Assembly (NCBI GenBank): GCA_026988135.1
Contig: JALSLT010000111.1
Span: 1 to 30,505 of the forward strand
Direction of reading: 5' to 3'
Source of the DNA: Desulfurobacterium sp.
GTDB lineage: Bacteria; Aquificota; Aquificia; Desulfurobacteriales; Desulfurobacteriaceae
Length of the DNA stretch: 30,505 nt
Part shown: positions 8,001 to 16,841 of the stretch, in pieces
Numbering within the stretch: position 1 is the first letter of the stretch
Layout of the letters: every line of letters begins with the position of its first letter
Position numbers and translations under genes: made by a program
Notes under the pieces: model-generated
Database searches by the model: none
Seen by the model: only the letters and a program-made list of their open reading frames with translations
What the model was told of the DNA's origin: nothing

Positions 8001-9380
8001 GTACCTCATGGTATAGAGGGTGTTGTTATAGACGTTAAAATTCTTTCCCGTAAAGGGGAGAAAAAGGATGTCAGAACACAACTTATAGAAAGTGAGGAAA
8101 AAGCTAAACTCGAAAGGGCAAAACAGGAAGAAATAGGTCTCGTAAAAGAAGATAGGGATAGAAGAGCCGCAGAGCTTATTATAGGTAAGACGGTTAAAGA
8201 GGATATTTATGATGCTAACGGAAATCTTCTTGTTTCTGCCGATGATAAAATAAACAAGAAAAAAGTTAAGGAGATTGTTTTCTTTGCATTGAGGAAACCA
8301 TCCATTATAGAGGATGCTGATGTTGAGAAAAAACTTAAAGGGATAAGAATCAAAGCGGTTGATAAGATAGCTTTGATAGAGAATATCTACGAAGAGAAGA
8401 AAAAAGCACTTGAAATGGGTCATGATCTGCCGGCCGGAGTTAATAAAGTCGTAAAAGTTTATATCGCAACGAAAAGAAAGTTGACGGTCGGTGATAAAGT
8501 GGCAGGACGTCATGGTAACAAAGGTGTTATTTCTCAAATAAGGCCGATTGAAGATATGCCGTTTCTTGAGGATGGGACTACTGTAGATGTTACCCTTAAT
8601 CCTCTTGGTGTTCCATCGCGTATGAACGTAGGTCAGATTCTCGAAACCCATTTAGGCCTTGCTGCTAAAGAGTTAGGAAAGAAAATAGATGAACTTCTCA
8701 AGGTCGGCCTTGATATGGTTAGAGAAGAGATAAAAGCTATCTATAACGATAAGAGCATCAGCAAGCTGATAGATTCTCTATCTGACGATGAACTGAGAGA
8801 GGTAGCAAAAAAACTTTCCAAGGGTGTGAAATTTGAATGCCCCATATTCTATGGTGCTAAAGAAAAGGAGATAAAAGGGATATTGAATAAAGTCGGGTTA
8901 CCGGAAACAGGACGTCTTACGGTGTTTGACGGATTAACAGGAGAGCCGTTTGACCAAGATGTTACGGTTGGGTACATGTATGTACTGAAACTTATTCATC
9001 TCGCAGATGATAAAATTCATGCCCGTTCAACCGGACCTTATTCTCTTATTACTCAGCAGCCTCTTGGCGGTAAAGCCCAATTCGGTGGTCAGAGATTTGG
9101 AGAAATGGAAGTTTGGGCTCTTGAGGCTTACGGTGCTGCCTATACACTTCAGGAGATGCTAACGGTTAAATCCGATGATGTGGAAGGAAGGTCAAGGGTT
9201 TATGAATCTATTGTTAAAGGCAAGTATTCCTTTGAACCCGGATTGCCTGAGTCGTTTAATGTTCTTGTTAGAGAGTTAAAGGCTCTTGCTCTTGATGTTA
9301 AGTTTATAAAGCAGTTTGAAGAAGTGCAAGAAGTGAAAAGTGAAGCGGAAAAGCTTTTTGAAGAGAGAGATGAAGAGTAA
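5016..9380 (+). CDS. rpoB: DNA-directed RNA polymerase subunit beta
   Basis: This 1454-aa protein is about 110 residues longer than the E. coli subunit. The frame is open from 4980, but the ATG at 5016 has GAGGGTG upstream and the earlier codons overlap the hairpin. Hallmarks are all present: the rifampicin-region core [29 protein letters not shown] segment (around residues 576-605), [47 protein letters not shown], and the C-terminal clamp [25 protein letters not shown] Lys/Glu-rich stretch at about 1010-1145 occupies the region where lineage-specific insertions occur. Unusual is a short CxC...CxxC insertion (Cys93, 95, 108, 111) that looks like the zinc ribbon of beta-prime. The subunit forms half of the RNA polymerase active cleft. 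Confidence 0.98.
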   Translation: [1454 protein letters not shown]

Positions 9381-9385
9381 ATTTT

Positions 9386-9405
9386 TGGGGAGGCTGTCCT
9401 CCCCA
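9386..9405 (+). other. rpoB-rpoC intercistronic hairpin
   Basis: GGGGAGG (9387-9393) pairs with CCTCCCC (9398-9404) around CTGT, extended by a T-A pair. No U-tract follows, so it is more likely an RNA stability or processing element than a terminator. The rpoC ribosome binding site lies 17 nt downstream. Confidence 0.55.
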
Positions 9406-9434
9406 TTTAAGAATCCTTTACAGGAGGAGCTGCA

Positions 9435-12400
9435 GTGGGAAAGAGAGAGATAATTTTTTCAGAAGAACCGAAAACTTTCGATTTTGATGCAATAGAGATA
9501 GGACTTGCTTCCCCTGAGGAGATTAGGGAGTGGTCTTACGGTGAGGTTAAACTTCCGGAAACCCTTAACTATAGAACTTTAAAGCCTGAGAAAGACGGGC
9601 TTTTTTGCGCAAAGATATTCGGTCCCGTTAAAGATTTCGAATGTCTTTGCGGAAAGTATAGGGGCTCAAAGTATAAAGGGGTAGTTTGTGACAGGTGTGG
9701 AGTTGAAGTTACTCTTTCTAAAGAGAGGAGAAAAAGATTTGGTCATATAGATCTTGCAGCTCCTTGTACTCATATTTGGTATGTTAAATCTGTTCCGAGT
9801 AAAATAGGTGCCCTTCTTGGCCTTTCTGTTCGTGAGGTTGAAAGGGTTGTCTATTTTGAAAGTTATATTGTTCTTGATGCCGGTGATGAAGAAGAGACCG
9901 GTTTAAAGCAGTTTCAAATTTTGACGGAAGAGGAATACAGAGAAAAAGTAGAGGAACTTGGTGAAGATGCTTTTGAAGTTGGAATAGGAGCGGAGGCCGT
10001 AAAAGAAGGTCTTGGAAGAGTTAACCTTGAAGAGCTTGCAGAGGAACTTAGAGAAGAGATAAGAATGTATTCTGGGGAGATAGACAGTATAAATTCTGAC
10101 CTTCAAAAAAGACTCCCCAATATTTTTAAAGCTGCTGTGAGTACTTTGGGATATTATACAGGACTTTCCGAAGATACCGTAATAGGTGTTGTTAAAAAGG
10201 TACTTGTTATCGTTGTTGATGCAGGTGATAGCAATCTTGAGAAAGGGCAGATAATTTCTTATGAGGATTATAGGAAGCTTGCCAAAACATCTACTTTGAA
10301 GATTGAAAAAGGTGGGAAAGCTCTTGATTGGTATGTTGATTATCTTGTTGAGGTAGGAAAAATTCAGAGTAAAGAGCTTGTAAAGGAAGAAATAAGAAGA
10401 GCAACGAGAAAAGATACTACGGAAGCGAAGCTGAAAAAACTTGTTAAAAGATTGAGGCTTGTTGAGGCTTTTGTCGAAAGTGATAACAATCCCGAGTGGA
10501 TGGTTCTTGAAGTGCTTCCTGTTCTTCCTCCTGAGCTTCGTCCACTTGTGCCCCTTGATGGAGGGAGATTTGCGACATCTGATCTTAATGATCTTTACAG
10601 AAGAGTGATAAACAGAAACAATCGATTAAAAAGACTTATGGAGCTGGATGCACCGGATATTATTATTAGGAACGAGAAAAGGATGCTTCAGGAATCTGTT
10701 GACACTCTTGTAGATAATGGAAGGAGAGGAAGGCCTGTAAGAAGTTCAAAGGGTCATCCTCTTAAGTCTCTTTCCGATGTTTTGAGAGGTAAGCAGGGAA
10801 GATTTAGGCAGAACCTTCTTGGTAAAAGGGTTGATTATTCAGGTCGTGCCGTTATTGTTATCGGTCCTGACCTTAAAATGCACCAGTGCGGTCTTCCGAA
10901 AATTATGGCTCTTGAGCTGTTTAAACCCTTTATCTACAGAAGACTTGAAGAGAAAGGTTATGCCAATACGGTTAAGCAGGCAAAGAAGATGGTAGAGAGG
11001 CAGGACCCTACTGTTTGGGAATGTCTTGAAGAAGTAATTAAAGAACATCCCGTCCTTCTTAACCGTGCACCGACGTTGCACAGAATTTCGGTTCAAGCTT
11101 TCGAACCGATACTTGTAGAAGGTAAAGCTATAAAACTTCATCCTCTTGTTTGTTCTGCGTTTAACGCTGACTTTGATGGTGACCAGATGGCTGTTCATGT
11201 GCCCCTTTCTCTTGAGGCTCAACTTGAAGCCTATACTCTGATGCTTTCCACTCAGAATATTCTTGCTCCTTCCCACGGGAAGCCTCTTGCAGTTCCATCT
11301 CAGGATATGATTTTAGGTCTTTACTATATTACTCTTGAGAAAAAGAATGCGAAAGGAGAAGGAAAAGTATTTGCTAACTTTGATGAAGTGTTGAAAGTTC
11401 TCTCTCTTGGACTTATAGATATTCATGCGAAAATCAAAGTGAAGATTCCGGCTAATAAGACCGAAAGTGGAAAATCTGAAGTTATTGAAACCACAGCTGG
11501 TAGGGTGAAGTTTAATCTTCTTCTTCCCGAAGATTATCCTTTTGTTAATAAGGTGATGAGTAAAAAAGCTATTGCATTGATGATATCTGATATTCATAAA
11601 AGATACGGTAATGAAATTACGGTAGATATGCTTGATAGACTGAAAGAGAATGGGTTCCTTCTTGCCACCCTGGGTGGTTTGTCTATTGGAATAGATGATC
11701 TTCATATCCCTTCTACTAAGAAAAAGCTTATAGAAAAAGCTAAAAAAGAAGTTGAGATGATAGAGGAAGGATATAGAAAAGGACTTCTTTCAAAGGATGA
11801 AAGATACAACAAGATAGTTGACATATGGACCCGTGTGACCGAACAGATAACAAAGGATATGATGGAGTATATGAAAACTCATGATATAAGCAGTAGAGGT
11901 AGGGTTACTGATGACGGAACATTTAATCCTGTCTATATGATGCTTGCTTCCGGTGCTCGTGGTAGTCAGACGCAGATTCGTCAGCTTGCCGGTTTAAGAG
12001 GTCTTATGGCTAAACCTTCCGGTGAGATTATTGAAACCCCGATTATTTCTAACTTCCGTGAAGGCTTGACAGTTCTTGAGTACTTTATCTCTACTCACGG
12101 TGCGAGAAAAGGTCTTGCGGATACTGCCCTTAAGACTGCTGATGCCGGATATCTTACGAGAAGGCTTGCTGATGTTGCTCAAGATGTAATTGTAAGTATG
12201 GAAGATTGTGGGTGTGATGACGGAATAGATGTTACAGCTCTTATGGAAGCCGGAGAGATTGCTGTTCCTCTATCAAAAAGAATAGCAGGGAGATATGCGG
12301 CTGAAGATATAGTTGACCCTATAACGGGTGAAACTCTTGTCCATAAAAACGAACTAATTTCCGGAGATATGGCAAAGAGGATAGATGACCTTGGTATTGA

Positions 12401-13859
12401 TAAAGTGGAGATTAGATCTGTTATGACTTGTAAGGCTGACTTTGGGGTTTGCACCAAATGTTACGGTATTGACCTTGCAAGAAGAAGAACCATTCAGCTT
12501 GGGGAAGCTGTGGGGATTATTGCGGCACAGTCAATCGGTGAACCGGGAACACAGCTTACTATGAGAACGTTCCATATCGGTGGTATTGCTATGCGTGGTG
12601 CCGAAGCTTCCGAATATAGAGTAAAGCACGATGGTGTGGTAAAAATATTTGATGTTAATGTTATAGAAGATGCCGAAGGGAATACTATTGTTATTAATAG
12701 GTCCGGGAAAATTGCGGTTATTGATAAAAAAACCGGTAAACATTTTGAGAGATACGATATCCCTTACGGTTCTTATTTAAGAGTTAAAGATGGCAAAAGG
12801 GTTAAGAAAGGGACGATTCTTGTTGATTGGGATCCTTTGGCCGTTCCTATTCTTGCTTTGAAAGTTGGAACAGTCAGATATAAGGATATTATTCCCGGGG
12901 TAACGATTTCAGAAGCGGAACCTGTTATTCTTGAGTATAGAACCCTTCCTTACGAGCCCATGATTGAAGTTGTTGATGAAAACGGGGAAGTTGTTGATTT
13001 CTACCCTCTTCCTGTAGGTTCTCGTGTAATGATAAAAGATGGAGAGAAAGTAACGATTGGGACGCAACTTGCTAGACTTCCTCGTAAAATAGGTGGAACA
13101 AAGGATATTACCGGAGGTCTTCCGAGAGTTGCAGAGCTTCTTGAAGCAAGGAAGCCTAAGAATGCGGCAATTCTTGCGGAGATAGGTGGAAAAGTTTATG
13201 TGGAAACGGAAAGATCCAAGAAGAAGATAACTATCCTTAACCCTGAAACCGGAGTTAAGAGGGATTATGAAGTTCCGAAAGGTAAATATATTTACGTTAG
13301 AACCGGAGATTATGTTAAGGCAGGGGAATCTTTGACAGACGGTCAAATGAATCCTCACGACATACTTGCAATTCTCGGAGAAAGGGCGGTTGAGAAGTTC
13401 CTTCTTGATGAGGTTCAGTCTGTTTATCGTGCCCAGGGTGTTGAGATTAACGATAAGCATTTTGAGGTAATTATTAAAAGGATGCTTAGAAAAGTTAAAA
13501 TTGAAGATGCAGGAGATAGTAATTTTTTAGTGGAAGAGATTATTGACAGAGAGGAGTTTGAAAAGGTTAGAGCAAAACTGTTCGAAGAAGGAAAGCGCTC
13601 TCCGAAAGCCAGGCCTATTCTTACAGGAATTACAAAGGCGGCTCTTTCTACTGAGAGCTTTATCTCAGCTGCATCATTCCAGGAAACAACAAGGGTTCTT
13701 TCCGAAGCGGCAGTGAGAGGAAAGAGAGATTACCTGAGAGGTCTCAAAGAAAATGTAATTATCGGAAGATTGATTCCTGCAGGTACTGGAAGGAAAGAGT
13801 ATAGAAAAGTTGGCTGGCAGTATTGTGAGAAGAAAGAAGAAGTGGAAAGTACAGATTGA
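9435..13859 (+). CDS. rpoC: DNA-directed RNA polymerase subunit beta-prime
   Basis: This 1474-aa protein starts at GTG 9435 behind CAGGAGGAG. The N-terminal zinc ribbon has Cys70, Cys72, Cys85 and Cys88 in the same CxC-12-CxxC spacing as the one inserted in RpoB. The catalytic loop NADFDGDQM supplies Asp579, Asp581 and Asp583, which hold the active-site magnesium. The second zinc site is visible as a cysteine in DCGCDD (925/927) with Cys999, Cys1006 and Cys1009. The trigger-loop/bridge-helix region (GARGSQTQIRQLAGLRGLMAKPSG) and the C-terminal PILTGITKAALSTESFISAASFQETTRVL are intact. The gene is separate from rpoB, unlike the fused form in some Campylobacterota. A terminator follows at once. 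Confidence 0.98.
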   Translation: MGKREIIFSEEPKTFDFDAIEIGLASPEEIREWSYGEVKLPETLNYRTLKPEKDGLFCAKIFGPVKDFECLCGKYRGSKYKGVVCDRCGVEVTLSKERRKRFGHIDLAAPCTHIWYVKSVPSKIGALLGLSVREVERVVYFESYIVLDAGDEEETGLKQFQILTEEEYREKVEELGEDAFEVGIGAEAVKEGLGRVNLEELAEELREEIRMYSGEIDSINSDLQKRLPNIFKAAVSTLGYYTGLSEDTVIGVVKKVLVIVVDAGDSNLEKGQIISYEDYRKLAKTSTLKIEKGGKALDWYVDYLVEVGKIQSKELVKEEIRRATRKDTTEAKLKKLVKRLRLVEAFVESDNNPEWMVLEVLPVLPPELRPLVPLDGGRFATSDLNDLYRRVINRNNRLKRLMELDAPDIIIRNEKRMLQESVDTLVDNGRRGRPVRSSKGHPLKSLSDVLRGKQGRFRQNLLGKRVDYSGRAVIVIGPDLKMHQCGLPKIMALELFKPFIYRRLEEKGYANTVKQAKKMVERQDPTVWECLEEVIKEHPVLLNRAPTLHRISVQAFEPILVEGKAIKLHPLVCSAFNADFDGDQMAVHVPLSLEAQLEAYTLMLSTQNILAPSHGKPLAVPSQDMILGLYYITLEKKNAKGEGKVFANFDEVLKVLSLGLIDIHAKIKVKIPANKTESGKSEVIETTAGRVKFNLLLPEDYPFVNKVMSKKAIALMISDIHKRYGNEITVDMLDRLKENGFLLATLGGLSIGIDDLHIPSTKKKLIEKAKKEVEMIEEGYRKGLLSKDERYNKIVDIWTRVTEQITKDMMEYMKTHDISSRGRVTDDGTFNPVYMMLASGARGSQTQIRQLAGLRGLMAKPSGEIIETPIISNFREGLTVLEYFISTHGARKGLADTALKTADAGYLTRRLADVAQDVIVSMEDCGCDDGIDVTALMEAGEIAVPLSKRIAGRYAAEDIVDPITGETLVHKNELISGDMAKRIDDLGIDKVEIRSVMTCKADFGVCTKCYGIDLARRRTIQLGEAVGIIAAQSIGEPGTQLTMRTFHIGGIAMRGAEASEYRVKHDGVVKIFDVNVIEDAEGNTIVINRSGKIAVIDKKTGKHFERYDIPYGSYLRVKDGKRVKKGTILVDWDPLAVPILALKVGTVRYKDIIPGVTISEAEPVILEYRTLPYEPMIEVVDENGEVVDFYPLPVGSRVMIKDGEKVTIGTQLARLPRKIGGTKDITGGLPRVAELLEARKPKNAAILAEIGGKVYVETERSKKKITILNPETGVKRDYEVPKGKYIYVRTGDYVKAGESLTDGQMNPHDILAILGERAVEKFLLDEVQSVYRAQGVEINDKHFEVIIKRMLRKVKIEDAGDSNFLVEEIIDREEFEKVRAKLFEEGKRSPKARPILTGITKAALSTESFISAASFQETTRVLSEAAVRGKRDYLRGLKENVIIGRLIPAGTGRKEYRKVGWQYCEKKEEVESTD

Positions 13860-13890
13860 CATATGCGATAGTTTGGCTGTTGGATTTTTT

Positions 13891-13917
13891 AAGGGAGGCT
13901 TAAGCCTCCCTTTTTTT
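13891..13917 (+). terminator. Rho-independent terminator of the rplJL-rpoBC operon
   Basis: AAGGGAGGC and GCCTCCCTT form a GC-rich stem around TTAA, followed by a run of seven T residues (13911-13917). It lies 32 nt after the rpoC stop codon. Confidence 0.92.
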
Positions 13918-13994
13918 ATTTGTTAATTAACTCTTTTTTAACTGTTGGGAATCTATTATTGCTGTGGAAAATTAAATTTAAAGGAGGGTAATCC

Positions 13995-16667
13995 ATGGCA
14001 ATTTTCAAGAAATGTAAAATGCTGCCTTTTGCTGTATCCGCCTTGTGTCTTTTTACAGGTGCTAGTTGTACGCTTTCCGATAATGGTGGTGATACAGCGT
14101 CGAATGCCACTAGATATGGAGAAATATTTTTCACTCACTTTGCTGACATCCACCTAACAAACGACACAGAAGTTGCTGATGTTTTTGGAGGGACAATTCC
14201 TCCTGTAACAACAATGAAAAAGGCAGTTGCGGAAGTTCTTTCTATGAATCCGGAGGTTGTTGTCGATACCGGAGATATTGTTGCACTTGCCGACAGTCAT
14301 GACCTTGATACTGACGAAAGGTGGTTTAAACTTGCTGAATCTACAATATACAACCCGATAACAGAAGCCGGTGTTCCTTTTCTTTTTGCTCCAGGTAATC
14401 ATGACCAGGCCGGTATAAAAGTGGATGATATTGATATTTCCGACCCAAGGTACGGAAACGGCTTAATTTTTGATTACATTGATAAAGATAGAGATACAAC
14501 CTATTACTCTTATAACAAAGAAAACTATCATTTTGTTATGCTTGATCCTGAAGAAATTCCTGAAACAGGATATAGAGCAGTTAGGCTTCCACAGGAACAG
14601 CTTGACTGGTTGAAAGAGGATCTTGAAGCGAATAAGGATAAATTTATTATTATTTCTTATCATCAGCCCCTTGGTTCTTGGGAAAGTGAAAGCTATTCTG
14701 CTTTTATGGAGTTGGTTAAACTTTATAAAGGTCATATAGTGATATTGGCGGGACACACTCATGATAACAGGGTTGTTGATAGAGATGGTATTCCTGAATA
14801 TCAGGACGGTGCTCCATGTGGTGACTGGTGGCAGACAGGAAAGACTCCTGACGGTAATCCTATGGGCTATGCAGTTTACTATATCAAAGACGGGAAAGTG
14901 AACAGGTTCTATAAAGGTATAGGAGAAACAAAGCAGATAAATCTTTTAAATCCTGTTGATGTTGTGATGGGTGAACCTGTATCTGCCGAATTTAATGTTT
15001 ATTACGAAAATAAGACTGTTGAAGATGTTTGTTATACAATAGATAACGGTACGCCTATCTGCTTTGGTATGAAGCCGATAGTTACGCCGAAAATTACCTG
15101 GTATCATGTAACAGGTACTATTACTCCTACAACTATTGACGATAAAAATCACAATGTTGAGGTATCTGTTAGAACTTCTGACGGAGAGTATTATAACAGT
15201 ACTATAGTCTATAAATTTTCAAATAATCCAGAAATGAAAATTTCGGAGATAACTAATGATACGAATTTTGACTATTATTACGGGCGCTTTGTTACAGTTA
15301 ATGCGACTATAGTTTCTACTGCTTACGACGGAAATCTTTTGACAATTAAAGATGATACAGGTTCGATAGTTGTTTGGGCGGGTGATTGTCATCATCCTGA
15401 ATTTTCTCCCGGAGATAAGATAAGAATGAGAGCGCAGGTTACTCAGTTTAGAGGAACCAAAGAGCTTAAACTTGTTAGTGAAGATGATGTAAATATTTAT
15501 GATCATGAGGATATCTCTTCCGAAGTTACTGTTTTAACCTCTATTAAAGAGGCGTATGATGATTATGCAACTCTTGAAAACTCTCTTGTTCAGGCTACGG
15601 GTGTAGTTACGGCAAAGTTTGGAAATCTTGTATTTATTCAGGATGCTACTGAAGGGGTTGCTATATGGCTGGGAGAAGCTTCTGAAGTTGCCGATCAACT
15701 TTCCATAGGTTCAAATGTAACAATTACCGGTGGTTTGACAAAGTATAGTGGCATGGTTGAGATAGTTCCGGTAAATGGGGATAACGTTGAGATAAATGGA
15801 GAATCTCCTATTCCATCTCCTAAAGTAATTTCAATAGATGAGGTTTTGAATAATCTTGGAAATCTTGTTAAAGTTTCAAATGCTACAGTTGAGTCTGTAT
15901 CTTCAAGTAGTTTGGTTATTTCAGGTGGGACAGGGAATTTAACTATATACGATAATAAAGTAGGACTTGATTTCTCCTCTCTTGTAAAAGAAGGAGATAT
16001 TGTTAATATTACAGGAATTGTTGGCTATTATATTGATAAGCCGGAGATTTTTCCAAGAGAAACATCTGATATTGAAATTGTTTCATCGCTTAATGAAACT
16101 GACAATTCAACTTCGACGATTACGATTCTTAACTCTATTAAAGAAGCTTATGATAACTATTCAGAGCTTGAAGGAAAAGAGATTCAAGTTTCCGGAGTTG
16201 TAACTGCTGACTTTGGTTCTCTTATCTTTATTCAGGATAACACACAGGGAATAGCTGTTTATTCAAATATTCCTGATGATGTAACTACCGGTTCTCTTGT
16301 AACAATTAACGGAACTCTAACATCTTATAGTGGAATGGTTGAAGTGAAGCCTGCTGATGAGACAGATGTTGTTGTTACAGGGAACGGAACAGTTTTCGAA
16401 CCTGTTGAGATTTCTATTAGTGATGTGGAAAACTATTCCGGAACTTTTGTTAAGCTTTCAGGTGTTACGGTTAAAGATGTTTCATCCTCAAGCATTACTG
16501 TAACAGATGAAACGAATGATTTAACGGTTTACTGTGGTAAAGAGGGATTTGATCCGTCAACTTTTGTGAATATTGGAGATATAATTGATGCTACAGGGGT
16601 TGTAGGATACTATAACGATTCTCCTCAAATTTATCCAACAACTGAAGCAGATATTGTTGTAAAGTAA
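13995..16667 (+). CDS. Secreted calcineurin-like metallophosphoesterase with OB-fold repeats
   Basis: This 890-aa protein has an ATG behind AAGGAGG. An N-terminal signal (basic KKCK, then a hydrophobic stretch) ends in TGASC, a plausible though imperfect lipobox at Cys25, so it may be a lipoprotein. Residues 45-320 carry the full metallophosphoesterase set: Asp51-x-His53, Gly93-Asp94, Asn135-His136-Asp137, His223 in SYHQP, and His254-x-His256 in GHTHD. These bind a dimetal centre. From about 415 onward there are OB-fold-like beta domains of the kind found in exported nucleases and nucleotidases (YhcR-like). The last 380 residues are two copies of a ~183-residue unit (512-697 and 709-890). The likely role is extracytoplasmic phosphate-ester or nucleotide hydrolysis; the substrate is unknown. 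It is a single-gene unit between two terminators. Confidence 0.88.
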   Translation: MAIFKKCKMLPFAVSALCLFTGASCTLSDNGGDTASNATRYGEIFFTHFADIHLTNDTEVADVFGGTIPPVTTMKKAVAEVLSMNPEVVVDTGDIVALADSHDLDTDERWFKLAESTIYNPITEAGVPFLFAPGNHDQAGIKVDDIDISDPRYGNGLIFDYIDKDRDTTYYSYNKENYHFVMLDPEEIPETGYRAVRLPQEQLDWLKEDLEANKDKFIIISYHQPLGSWESESYSAFMELVKLYKGHIVILAGHTHDNRVVDRDGIPEYQDGAPCGDWWQTGKTPDGNPMGYAVYYIKDGKVNRFYKGIGETKQINLLNPVDVVMGEPVSAEFNVYYENKTVEDVCYTIDNGTPICFGMKPIVTPKITWYHVTGTITPTTIDDKNHNVEVSVRTSDGEYYNSTIVYKFSNNPEMKISEITNDTNFDYYYGRFVTVNATIVSTAYDGNLLTIKDDTGSIVVWAGDCHHPEFSPGDKIRMRAQVTQFRGTKELKLVSEDDVNIYDHEDISSEVTVLTSIKEAYDDYATLENSLVQATGVVTAKFGNLVFIQDATEGVAIWLGEASEVADQLSIGSNVTITGGLTKYSGMVEIVPVNGDNVEINGESPIPSPKVISIDEVLNNLGNLVKVSNATVESVSSSSLVISGGTGNLTIYDNKVGLDFSSLVKEGDIVNITGIVGYYIDKPEIFPRETSDIEIVSSLNETDNSTSTITILNSIKEAYDNYSELEGKEIQVSGVVTADFGSLIFIQDNTQGIAVYSNIPDDVTTGSLVTINGTLTSYSGMVEVKPADETDVVVTGNGTVFEPVEISISDVENYSGTFVKLSGVTVKDVSSSSITVTDETNDLTVYCGKEGFDPSTFVNIGDIIDATGVVGYYNDSPQIYPTTEADIVVK
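15528..16667 (+). repeat. Tandem duplication encoding two double-OB-fold units
   Basis: Unit A (about 15528-16083) and unit B (16119-16667) encode alignable proteins. Shared landmarks in the same order include SIKEAYD-Y, VSGVVTA-FG-L-FIQD, T-YSGMVE, VSSSS, GD and VGYY, then P-I-P. DNA divergence is considerable, so the duplication is old. Confidence 0.8.
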
Positions 16668-16679
16668 TTCAGTCTTAAT

Positions 16680-16705
16680 AGCGGCCGTAGTGGCCGCTTC
16701 TTTTT
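16680..16705 (+). terminator. Rho-independent terminator after the phosphoesterase
   Basis: AGCGGCC and GGCCGCT form a 7-bp GC-rich stem with a GTAGT loop, followed by TTCTTTTT. It starts 12 nt after the stop codon. Confidence 0.88.
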
Positions 16706-16841
16706 AGAGTTTCACATGATGAGATGAAAATTAACTTTCGATTAAGGTTCTTGTGAATGCTTCAAAAAATATTGTTTCTGGAATAGCGGTAAGTGAAAAT
16801 CCAGGAAATAAATTTTCCATATACTTCAATCTGTTTCTCTT

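Noticed and set aside
7944..8651. Long antisense frames inside rpoB (for example 235 codons), and similar ones in rpoC and the efflux genes.
   Set aside because: Composition is unlike a real protein, no ribosome binding sites are present, and the sense-strand genes are certain.
9386..9405. The rpoB-rpoC hairpin as a terminator.
   Set aside because: It is not followed by a U-tract, and rpoC must be expressed from the upstream promoter.
16731..16820. A 29-aa minus-strand frame (MENLFPGFSLT...) just after the HD phosphohydrolase gene.
   Set aside because: It has no convincing ribosome binding site and no recognised similarity. It may be chance in an otherwise empty 135-nt gap.
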